A DNA stretch of 64,000 nucleotides, from positions 10,402,147-10,466,146 of the forward strand of contig OX030955.1 of the NCBI GenBank assembly GCA_943735955.1, written 5' to 3'. Source of the DNA: Piscicola geometra (lineage: Eukaryota > Annelida > Clitellata > Hirudinida > Piscicolidae). The notes below the pieces were generated by a model. That model was not told where the DNA came from. It saw only the letters and a list, made by a program, of their open reading frames with translations, and ran no database searches. Below are positions 55,020-64,000 of this stretch, piece by piece (positions within the stretch are counted from its first letter, which is position 1; every line of letters begins with the position of its first letter). A program made the position numbers and the translations under genes.

Positions 55020-56045
55020 GTATGTCCTTCAACTGCAGAGCTCATCTGCCTGGTGAATTAGGTAGCCAGTGGGTGCTTGCAAGATTTGCACTGGTGCTCA
55101 ATCTGAGGTCCTAGCATTTCTTCTTCTAGATTATTATGTCTTCTATTTGATATTTCCTAAGTTGGCTACAAAATATTAAAAATAATTAATTAGTCTTTTC
55201 TTAGTATTTAATCATTATAATTTTTTATAAACATTATTTTGCATTCATTAAAATTAATAAAATGACATAAAAGTTAATTAAATTATATAAAAAGTTAATA
55301 AAATAATGTTAAACAAAATAAGTAATATAACAAGTTAATAAAATAATATAAAAAGTTAATAAAATTATGTAAAAAGTGAATAAATTATGTAAAAAGTTAA
55401 TAAAATTATGTAAAATGCACTTCCTCCTCCAGTGGGTGCTTGCAAGCTTTGCACTGGAGCTCAATCTAACACCCTAGCACTTCTTCCTCCAGATTATTTA
55501 TGCATTCTATGTGATATTTCTTACACTTGCTAAAAAATATTTAAAATAATTAATTAGTCTTATATAAAAAGCACTTCTTTCTCCAGTGGGAGCTTGCAAG
55601 CTTTGCACTAGTGCTCAATCTGAAGCCCTAGCACTTTTTCCTCCAGATTATTAAAGTCTTCTATTTGATATTTCTTAATTAATTAGTCTCATCTTTGTAT
55701 ATGTTAATTAAAATTGTTTCTAAAAATTTTTTTACATTCATTAAAATTAATAAAATTATATAAAAGCAGTTCTTCTTTCCGATTATTCTTTTCTTCCTTG
55801 GAGCTCTAACCACATTTCACATACAACTCCGAAAGTTTCATGTCTTCTATTTGATATTTATTAATTAATTAGTCTCTCCTCAGTATTTGTTAATTAAAAA
55901 TATTTCTAACAATTATTTACATTCATTAAAATTATTAAAATTATATAAAAAGCACTTCTTATTCCCGATTATTCTTTCCCTCCAGGGAGCTCTAACCACA
56001 TTTCTCATAAAACTCTGAAAGTTTCATGTCTTCTATTTGATATTA
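55020..56045. repeat. Internal degenerate tandem repeats of the foldback element
   Basis: GCTTGCAAGATTTGCACTGG..GCTCAATCTGA recurs near 55073, 55437 and 55590, each followed by CTTCTTCTAGATTATT-type words and TCTTCTATTTGATATTTC. A second unit with GGAGCTCTAACCACATTTC recurs near 55799 and 55987. AATTAATTAG and TAATAAAATTATATAAAAAG spacers repeat between them. No coding sense is seen. Confidence 0.8.
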
Positions 56046-57385
56046 CTAACAAAAGCTAAAAATAAGAAACAAACACAACCAAGTCAAATTTATTCAAATG
56101 CTATTTCGAGATTGAACGAAAAAATATAGCAAACATTGGATAAAAGTATTAAATTTTATTCTTAAAGTTTCAAGGATCACATATTAATCACGTATTTTTT
56201 CTTGAAAAGTAATTTTTTGAAAATTTTTATCCGGAGGACTTTTTATCCGGAGGGCTTTTTATCCGGAGGACTTTTTATCCGGAGGACTTTTTATCCGAGG
56301 ACATTTTATCCGAGGACTTTTTATCCGGAGGACCTTTTATCCGTTTACCTAGCAAAAGAGTTATTAATGGAAGGGATGAAATAATGGTTTTGAGTGGATG
56401 ATCTTAAATTACTTCTATGAGGGTGGGATATTAATGATTTAAGGTATGTTGGGGATACTGAGGAGTTTTTCAATTTAAACATAAAAACACAGATTTTAAA
56501 TATAATCCTAAATTTGATTGGGAGCCAATGTAATAAGATGAGAGAAGGTGTAATGTGGTGATAAATAGGAGTACGGCTAACGAATCTAGCTGCATAATTA
56601 AATACTTTATTTAATGGTTTTAAAGTAGTTTCAGGTAAATTATAATAGATTGAGTTACACTAGTCAATTCGAGATAAAACAACTGATAGAATTTAGTTTG
56701 ATAAGGTTAATTTTGAGTCAAAAATAAATTCTAAGCTACGAATATGATTAGATGGAACAATAGTATGAGTGGAAAAATTACATGGACCATTAATTAGTTT
56801 ACCATTTTTATCAAAAAATATAAGTTCAAACTTTAGTGGATTCAATTTTAAAGACATCGAGCTAGACCAGTTTTCAATAGATAATAGACATGAAGATATA
56901 GATGACATAACAGTATTATATGATGATATATCGAAGCTGACATATAACTGAGAATCGTCAGCATAGGATAGGGAGTTGAGAGAATGAGAGGAAATTATAG
57001 AAGATAATTCAGAGACGTATAGAATAAAGAACAAAGGACCAAGAATAGAACCTTGAGGAACACCATATGAGTAAGTAGATGGGGGCAGAGGTACAGTGAT
57101 TTAAAGAAACATAAACAGGTCTATTAGATAAATATGACTTAATCCATAAAAACGAAGAATTCTTAATATTGAACTTATTTTTTAGTAATAGGAGTAATAA
57201 CGAGTGGTCTACAGTATAAAAAGCGGAAGAATAATCTAAGCAAACAAGTACAGAACACATATTGAGCAGTGAATCAATGAGTGGTATATGCGTTACAACG
57301 ACTATTATAAAATCTTAAATGTTACTCTTTAAAAAACTAAAAGATTAAAATAAATTGGTTTAAATAAATAGCTTAAGATTCGGGT

Positions 57386-57897
57386 GATTCATTTGAGTCA
57401 TTCAGTGAAATAAGGTGAGGCATTTTTTAGGCTCTCGCGTAATGACTAGCTTTTCTAGTCTAACCTCTAAATGAAATATTCCGTTTTTTAGTTAGAATTT
57501 GAAGTATTTCTCCTATTTAAAATTATATCACTCCATTCCTCTATTACTACAATGCTATATAAATTTATTTGATTGACTGATTGCTTGATTGGTTCTTTTG
57601 AATATTTTTATTGAGACCTATTTTTTCAACCCGTCACTAAGGATTCATTTGAGTCATTCAGTGAAATAAGGTGAGGCATTTTTTAGGCTCTCGCGTAATG
57701 ACTAGCTTTTCTAGTCTAACCTCTAAATGAAATATTCCGTTTTTTAGTTAGAATTTGAAGTATTTCTCCTATTTAAAATTATATCACTCCATTCCTCTAT
57801 TACTACAATGCTATATAAATTTATTTGATTGACTGATTGCTTGATTGGTTCTTTTGAATATTTTTATTGAGACCTATTTTTTCAACCCGTCACTAAG
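57386..57897. repeat. Perfect 256-bp tandem duplication
   Basis: 57386-57641 and 57642-57897 are identical by eye; divergence begins at the fifth base after the second copy. The unit carries a TTTATTTGATTGACTGATTG tail related to the SINE/LINE tails at 15000 and 48892. Identity implies a very recent event, or an assembly error. Confidence 0.93.
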
Positions 57898-58313
57898 GAT
57901 TGTATTTAAAAAATTAACACAAAACCTAATATTACCCAAATGACACATAACTATGGCAATAAAACTGGAAACGTATTCAATTAACTATTTTTTAGATGCA
58001 CTTTTTATATGTTGCAGGATTAATAATGAGTAAAGCGATAGGCTGATTGGTAAATTGGAAAGAGAATTTGAAAGGCATTCATTCTATGGATCCTCTTGAC
58101 AGAATAGTCCACTTGGAAAAGGCATTAATTATCGAGAAGTATTTGCAACCAATTACTGAAAGTACGAGCTTCAGTTTATTATTTTAAATCATCGTTCAAT
58201 TATGTTTCCACCTAAACATATAGACATACATGTGTATCTTTTACTGTCAGAGGAATGTGTGATAGTGGTAGTGTTTTGTTCGGATGCATTTATACATTTC
58301 AAACCGGTTGGAG

Positions 58314-58320
58314 TATATAA
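58314..58320 (+). promoter_or_regulatory. TATA box of a candidate small secreted-protein gene
   Basis: TATATAA followed about 30 bp later by an initiator-like TTAGTG. A 5' untranslated exon may run to a donor GTAAGA at 58424. The next exon starts after CACAG at 58523. Confidence 0.45.
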
Positions 58321-58531
58321 GAGAAAAAGAGTGACCAGTGAAAGTATAGTTAGTGCTCTTTGGCGATCTTTTCAACGTATTCCATTCATAGAACTGAATT
58401 TGAAATACAGCCGTTGCGAAGAAGTAAGAAGATTTTGTGGATCAAAACTATTTTAAAACAAATATTTCATTTATAAACTTTAAATAAAAGCATGTTTACA
58501 GTTATTTTTGTTGAAAATCACAGGATCAGAA

Positions 58532-58632
58532 ATGAAAAAAATAGAATTTTTTTCAGCTTTTGTGATTTTGGTTTTCTTCATATCACCCTCCTATAGCAGA
58601 CCTGCCTACGACATTTCTGAATACGACAATGA
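58532..58632 (+). CDS. Signal-peptide exon of a candidate small secreted protein (partial)
   Basis: ATG at 58532 opens a short frame beginning MKK, with a hydrophobic core FFSAFVILVFFI and a likely cleavage site after SYS, then RPAYDISEYDN. The exon is framed by an acceptor (AATCACAG, ending 58523) and a perfect donor GTAAGT at 58633. A TATA box and a possible non-coding first exon lie upstream. Without splicing the frame stops at once (GAGTAA), so later exons should carry the mature product. These would lie beyond the hAT element that begins at 58719, and none is recognised in the window. The layout (non-coding exon, signal-peptide exon, product exons) is common for neuropeptide and small secreted-protein genes. 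The product cannot be named, and chance is not excluded. Confidence 0.45.
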
Positions 58633-60073
58633 GTAAGTCTTCTGAAATAATGTATTATTTCTAAATTCTTAATTGATAACAAAACAATGTCTAATGAATT
58701 TAATTTCAGTTAAGTAAGCAGAGGCGCAATCAGCCAAAAATGCTGGAGGGGGGGGGCTCAACTTTAGTTTTTTTAAAATAATTGTTTAACCTATTTACCG
58801 CAGCTGTTGCGTTTTGCAACATTAATTTATATATTTTCTTGCTGTTTTAATACCGAGTTTTTTCAAATATTTTGTAAAATAAATTTTAAATTTTAATTTC
58901 AAAAGTTAAATTTCAAATTTTTTCATTTTCTTATTTATAATCTTTTATTTCCTGTTCACATTTAAAATTTCTCAAAACAATCTTTCCTCGCTTAGATAAT
59001 TGTTCAATTTTTTCGTTCAATTTTAGTATTTGAATACAAATTTATTCATAATTTCAGGGTGAAAAGATAGTTAATACTTGAACTAATTTTTTAAATATTC
59101 AAAATAACTTGTAAAACGTTTCCAATGCTTTTGAAAATCAATTGTGCGTTTTCGCAACTTCGACGTAATATGATTTCATATGATTTTTAAAAAGGCTAGT
59201 CATTCATTAATATAGTTATTATGAAAATAATTAAATTATTATTTTAATGTTAATGTATTATGAAATGTATAAAATTAAAATTAAAAGTTGAATTTTGTAG
59301 ATGAATGTTGATTTTCCTATTTCTAAAAAAACTCCAACCCGCAAATGCTTCACACTTGAAGCTTTTATTGAAAAAAATATAACTTTTTAACCTCTCATAG
59401 GTTGATTATAAAATAAAAATAAAGATAACATTCGTCGTCAGTGTCGTCTTTGCAACAGCACGACAGTTTATGAGTGCTGTTGTAATTCACGTAAAATAAT
59501 TTGCTTTGTTGTAATTAAAATAATAATAATTATTATTATTATAACTAATAAAATAATTAAAAGTCATAATTTTATCGAACTAGTTACAATTGAAATTTAC
59601 TTCTGTTTTAATGAATGTTGTTTGAATCCATTTATTTATAAGTTCTTACTGCACATAAGTATGTCACACTTCTCGTTCAAGATGCGTTTTCGCAACATTT
59701 TGCTCCATTAAAACTTATTAAATAATTGTTTTCAATTTTGCTTGAGTTGTTATTATAACCATATAAAGAAAGTCTAAATGTAAAATTCATGTTAACTTTT
59801 TTTCAGGTAGCATCGTTAAATGGGCTATATAAAAACTACCAATTATAATTGATAAAGAATTTAGATAGTTTATTAATGATAAAAAAGAAAAACTAGAAAC
59901 TAAATTGCATAAGTATTCTTAGAGTTACGTCATTATTTTTTAAACTAAGGTAAAAAGTAAAAAAATAAGTTTGATATGACAGTCTATAATTTTTGTTAAA
60001 ATAATTAGTTTCAACTAAATTTTGATGTGTTCTCAGTTATAAAATAATTGTTCGATCAGTTTGTGAAAATCTT

Positions 60074-61900
60074 TTTACCATTTCATTTACTGGGAGAAGT
60101 GCAGTAGCTGTTTAGGTAGCAGATATTCTCAAACAAACTTTGCAAACGACATGCAGATTAGAGGTCGGACCGGGTACCCGCGGGTACCTGCGGGACTCCC
60201 GCGGGAACAGGAATGAAATTTAATTGTTATGGCGAGTCCAAATATTAGAAAAATTAGAACAAATTGGTGATGATGAAAACTTGTCAGATGAAATCAAACT
60301 GGTCAGTTATATTATTTTTATTTTATACCGTCATACTTTGAATTTGAACAATTAATTTCTAGTTGATTGCTCAGTTGAGCATTTCAACAAAAGAAAAGAT
60401 GCCCATTGATCTTATTCATGTGGCAGCGTGTCTGTTGCACACCCCAGTTCAAAATAATAATTTAAAAGAGTTTGGGATAGGAAAGAAATAAATACAAAGA
60501 CTTTCATTAGAGAAAATTTAATTCCATTTTGTACAGCCAGACCAAGCTGCAGTGCCGTTGAGAAAAAAAACAAATGATGGTTATTTAGACCTATTATCTT
60601 AGTTTTTATAATATAAAAATTATAATACAATTTTTATACTATCAAATTATACGAATGATTTTATTTGTCAAGTTGTGGAGAATAAGAATGTTGTCAAAAA
60701 ACATATTTCCAACATTATTGTGGAATTAATAATAATGAACGAGGGAATAAATTCAGAAGAGGATGAATTGTACAAATATTCACAATTACATCCTACCAAA
60801 ATTGAAGATTATAAAGATGTTTAATTTATTGGAGCATAATGAAATATTTTCCAATACTACTAGAAGAAGCCAAATATTTTTTAGTATATCTGCAAATTCT
60901 ATTCCATGTGAACGGAATTTTTAAACATGTTGAAATTTCAGACCCAACATCACCTAATTTGAAAGCTAAAACTTTTGACGGTTTAACCCGTGTGAAAAGC
61001 AATAAAGACTTGATTGAATGACCTAAAAACAATGACTAACCTCAATACTTTCATTCCAATATATATTTGATATTTAAATCGTATTTTTGTATTTTTATGA
61101 AAGAAATATTTTCTGACTTTTAAATAATAAATTTTAAGAAATGTTAGAACTAGCAAGTTTGGGACCTGTGAAAACGGCAGCAAAAATAAATAAATAAACA
61201 CATTTTTTGGGGAATGGGTCGGAACCAGGTCAAAAATTTTCGGGGAAGGGTCGGGACCGGGAATCGAGTTGCGGGAACGGGACGGGACGGGATTTAAAAT
61301 TCAGATGGTCCATCGGGAACGGGAGGGGACGGGAAAAGAAATTTCGGGAACGGGACGGGACGGGAATGAAAATTCTGATGGCCCATCGGGAACGGGACGG
61401 GACGGGACGGGAAAAATAATTTCGGGAACGGGACAGGACCGGGAATAAAAAATCGTCCATGTCCGACCTCTAATGCAGATACAGTCGTCCTAAGACGAAT
61501 TTTAATAAGCCGAAGTTTATCAAATGCTCTTTCTGCATCTTATGAAGTAACTGGCAGAGTCAGAGCAACATCGAGCATAAAGTGCAACTCGGGCTGAAGG
61601 CTTGTGGCTCAAAAGAGCTCTTGCAGTTCGATACATGCAATGAGATTAGACTGATCCGCATGTAAACTTGATGTGTTGATGTGATTTTGAGCTGTCTTTA
61701 CACAGTTTCAGCATCCTTCCCATGAAGGTTGGATAATTCTGAAAGCTCGAGAGTTATTTTATCTATCTGCGTTGTTCTTTGTATATCATGGCTGGAAAAA
61801 TTTACATATGAAAATTGTAAAGATTTAAGAGTGTAGTTAAGGTCTAGTGGTGCTCTATTTCTTCTCAGAATTTGTGACATGTTAATTTTATTTTAGGGGG
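60074..61900 (-). pseudogene. hAT transposase C-terminal half, interrupted by element B
   Basis: On minus, 61880 downward reads SQILRRNRAPLDLNYTL. After stops and frameshifts come ELHFMLDVALTLPVTS and DAERAFDKLRLIKIRLRTTV, the hAT dimerisation segment with the usual AER.F..L..IK..LR motif. The frame is cut at 61473 by element B. With the 8-bp duplication counted once it continues at 60158 with CRLQSLFENICYL and stops near 60074. Several premature stops show it is dead. Confidence 0.7.
60159..61472 (+). mobile_element. Non-autonomous hAT element B nested in element C
   Basis: 1314 bp with the same 12-bp ends as element A (TAGAGGTCGGAC at 60159-60170; complement at 61461-61472). A perfect 8-bp duplication ATGCAGAT flanks it (60151-60158 and 61473-61480). 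GGGACGGGAACGGGA-type arrays lie near the right end (61205-61455) and a short CGGGTACC array near the left. The interior around 60230-60590 matches element A in reverse. Near 60790-61020 a decayed hAT C-terminal region is seen on plus (SANSIPCERNF), broken by frameshifts. It inserted into the transposase relic of element C. Confidence 0.92.
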
Positions 61901-62249
61901 ATCTCTATGTTCTGTGTTGATATATGAAATGTTTTGTAAGATAAAGACCCGATGGCCATCCAGAGAAAATATTATTGTCTTATGGCATATTGAAAAATTC
62001 ATTACCCCCCCCCCCCCACCAAAAAACTCATCGATTTTAGAAAAATTGCGAGACCCTTCGAATACGTCTGAGCCCCCCCTCAGCCCCCCCTGGTTGTTCC
62101 ACTGTAAGTAAGTATTTAAACATTTGTGGAAATGTTTTTGAAGTCATAGAATGAATTGAGATTTTATTTCAGAATAGATTTTCTTAAGATCGAGATCTAA
62201 GTCTCTTGTAGCATAAAAAATCGCTTTACATGCAAATGGCGTGCATCTA

Positions 62250-63535
62250 TTATGCCACTTCTTAATTAAAATCTTCTGGAGCAAAATCGACACTTTTCAT
62301 TGTTGATGGTCGTTTTAATCGATAACATTTGTCTCAGTTTAAGAGCTGGCTACGAAAATCTTTCAACGAGGTTTATAGAATTTAGAGTTTTATAGTACTT
62401 TTCAACTAAACTATTGAATGAATGAAATCATATTTAATGAAGAGACATCAATGTTTCTTTTCAAGTAGGTTGCGCTAAAAGTTTTGGCTAAAGTTTTGCA
62501 TTTGTAACGACCTTACATTTTACGCATGACTGATGTTCATTGGTATACGTTGCAGTTACAGAGACTGGGTTGCTATCTCTGAAAATGGCGTTAAACTGTT
62601 CATCTGATCGTAGGCGACGCAGTTCTTGCATAACTGAATTAGTCGCTGCAACCATTCCACTGACCGTAGCATTTGCTGATTGCAACGACTTTTTTTACTG
62701 TTTCAGAAGTGAAAACACCAAAACAACTACTTTGAGGGCCAGTGCAGTAGTGCCCTGTTGGAAAAAGGCCTTGAGCCTTTACAGCTGTTTCATCAGCAGT
62801 ACCAATGGAAAAAAATGATTCCAAGCTGACAAATACCACTTCATAATTTACAAGCACAGAAGGCACTGTAGATACTCTGATCATCCATCTTGTAGGACAA
62901 AGAAGTTTTATACTATAGTTTTTATTCAGTGGCTCATCCGGCAAGTCAATTAGAGGAAACACTAAAGCATCACTAAACTGCTTCTTGAACTTCCCTGAAC
63001 GATTGTACAAGGCACCTAACTCTTGGACAATCTGAAGTGAATTGATCACAAAGGGATTTGCGGCAGCTGTGTACTGGGCTACAAGATTTGCAAAGTGTGC
63101 AGAAAATTGGGAAAACAATGCAAGCGGATGCTCACTGCTGATATTAGCCTGACAACCATTCTATCGGCCGCTCATGTTAGCAGCGCCGTCGTAATTCTGA
63201 GCTCTGAGGTTTTCTATGGGTAGCATAATTCTGATCAGAACATCTTTTACTACAGCAGATAATGTTTTTCCAGTCGTGTCTGGTGGGCTGAATAAACCAA
63301 CAAACTGTTTATTAACATTTAGAGCTTCATCAACAAAACGAATGCATATCGATTCCTGCTCTAACCCATTGCCGTCTTGTGTGCCGTCAACCCCAACACC
63401 AAACTGGCATGATCTGCCATTGACCGTACACAATATGTTTCTAACGATAGAATGAGCTAAAAGCATCAGCATTTCATCTTGCCAATCAAGTGATATGAAA
63501 CTTGTAGTTTGATTTAACCACAACTTTAGTTAATG
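62250..63535 (-). pseudogene. DUF4371/ZMYM1-like hAT transposase relic (element D)
   Basis: On minus, from about 63535 downward: TTSFISLDWQDEMLMLLAHS, FGVGVDGTQDGNGLEQESIC, IRFVDEALNVNKQFVGLFSP, PIENLRAQNYDGAANMSG, then after one TAG, NGCQANISSEHPLALFSQFS and LCPTRWMIRVSTVP. Past a frameshift near 62750 come SANATVSGMVAATNSVMQEL and RRLRSDEQFNAIF, and fragments such as FNSLVEKYYKTLNS near 62400. The DGTQD and RAQ.YDGA.NMSG motifs are characteristic of DUF4371-containing hAT transposases, including the domesticated ZMYM1 family. One stop in the main part and several frameshifts downstream make it a pseudogene. Element ends were not found; the upstream part may run past the window. Confidence 0.85.
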
Positions 63536-63539
63536 TTCG

Positions 63540-64000
63540 AAGCCTTTTGAAAGTCATTAACTTTGGTTCATCTAAAAAATTGAAAGGGTCGATATTAAGG
63601 TGGACCTCAGAACCCCCCTATGAACATCGCCCACGCAAAATAAGTAACACAGTATGTATGGTTTTTTTATAAAAATGGAAATCTGTCTGCTGGCGAAAAG
63701 TGAGCCGATATTTTCTGAAAAGCCTCCTGAATGTCTGCTTGCGAAAATTTAAAAATCAGAAATTTATTTTTTATATAAATATAATTCATTAATTTAAATC
63801 CATAAATTTAAAACGATGAGTAGGTGGAAGAATATTTGAGTAAGAAAAGAATAGTTTTGCTTCAGGCAGCTATCACTATAACTATGCCTACCCAAAATAT
63901 ATTACTAAATAAAATTCTGTTTCATGCTATGGATGACGATTATGCTTGTATTGAGATAGGAGTTGAGAAATTATTGTATTTGAAAAATTGAGGAGGGTCC
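63540..64000. other. Window end, no clear feature
   Basis: Probably the 5' part of the hAT relic or its flank. No BED or TTF zinc finger is recognisable. Confidence 0.35.

Larger units (their letters stand above)
53648..56349. mobile_element. Foldback/Mutator-like element with 9-bp target duplication
   Basis: A 2702-bp element flanked by the perfect 9-bp direct repeat TAGCAAAAG (53639-53647 and 56350-56358). Its long inverted arms are 53648 to about 54026 and about 56066-56349. Each arm starts with an array of 15- to 16-bp units (GGATAAAAAGTCCTCC), about 13 in the left arm and 8 in the right. Variant units occur in the same order in both: GGATAAAAGG, then a CTC-ending unit, then GGATAAAATG, and further in GGATAAAAAGCCC. 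The inner part of the arms contains GAAATAGCATTTGAATAAAT. Arms made of tandem repeats and a 9-bp duplication fit Drosophila foldback elements and the Mutator superfamily. No transposase is seen inside, so it is non-autonomous. Confidence 0.92.
53580..57275 (-). pseudogene. CR1-like LINE reverse transcriptase fragment, split by a foldback element
   Basis: On minus, from about 57262 downward, the frames read CLDYSSAFYTVDHSLLLLLL, WIKSYLSNRPVYVS, then after a frameshift near 57100 YGVPQGSILGPLFFILYVSE, SYADDSQLYVSF with the catalytic YADD, and LKLNPLKFE. Further down come NYAARFVSRTP and HITPSLILLHWLPIKFRI, the region beyond the polymerase domain of CR1/jockey LINEs. The 3' end reads INNSFA at the border of the foldback element and resumes as KRSFHYAGPWVAE beyond it at 53638-53600. 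The reading frame therefore continues across the insertion once one copy of the 9-bp duplication is removed. The 5' part is missing (typical LINE truncation) and frameshifts and stops show it is dead. Confidence 0.85.
58719..62104 (-). mobile_element. hAT element C (3.4 kb), hosting element B
   Basis: The left end begins CAGAGGCGCAATCAGCC and the right end, read on minus, begins CAGTGGAACAACCAGGG. Both are followed inward by a G run ending GGGGCTC. An exact 8-bp target duplication TAAGTAAG flanks it (58711-58718 and 62105-62112). The minus strand carries the C-terminal half of a hAT transposase (61480-61900, ending near 60080 after element B). There is no room for the N-terminal half before the right end, so this is an internally deleted copy. 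Words like GCGTTTTCGCAAC recur near 59144 and 59684. TIR identity is only about 11 of 17, and the duplication is low in complexity, so the call rests on their agreement. Confidence 0.75.

Noticed and set aside
58202..58456. 84-codon frame on plus upstream of the signal-peptide exon
   Set aside because: It overlaps a TATA box and a likely non-coding exon, and has no family features.

Overview
The window is AT-rich, intron-containing animal DNA. Genes have short GT..AG introns (73 to 219 bp in the three compact genes), a nuclear gene for a mitochondrial ribosomal protein, a POU homeodomain factor and a SOCS-box protein. Long GT, CA, CTA and CTT microsatellites and many DNA transposons fill the rest. 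The protein families fit an invertebrate bilaterian, perhaps a lophotrochozoan, but the sequence alone does not fix the phylum.

Layout. 0-2 kb holds a decayed pogo-like transposon with perfect 25-bp ends. 2-16 kb is mostly gene-poor sequence with microsatellites and tRNA-like SINEs, plus one weak small-gene candidate near 16.0 kb. 19.7-27.5 kb on the minus strand holds ten phase-compatible exons of a single-pass membrane protein with a SUEL (galactose-binding lectin) domain, a CUB-like domain, a transmembrane helix and a 124-residue tail; its signal-peptide exon is not found. 28-44 kb is long intergenic sequence with SINE pieces, an unidentified coding remnant near 36.8 kb, a 0.94-kb hAT element with an 8-bp target duplication, and striking palindromes at 41.3 and 42.2 kb.

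44.5-52.8 kb is the gene-dense part. It contains a five-exon POU class 1 (Pit-1 type) factor on plus, the three-exon MRPS14 gene on plus, and a three-exon SPSB/gustavus-type SPRY-SOCS-box gene on minus.

53.6-64 kb is a transposon graveyard with readable nesting. A 2.7-kb foldback/Mutator-like element with 9-bp target duplications sits inside a CR1-like LINE. A 256-bp segment is perfectly tandemly duplicated. A TATA box with a short signal-peptide exon near 58.3-58.6 kb looks like the 5' end of a small secreted-protein gene. Its next segment is interrupted by a 3.4-kb hAT element (8-bp duplication TAAGTAAG), which contains a second hAT element (8-bp duplication ATGCAGAT). A third, DUF4371-type hAT transposase relic follows. 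The host genes appear functionally independent (transcription, mitochondrial translation, ubiquitin-ligase adaptor, cell surface); no operon-like arrangement is seen.
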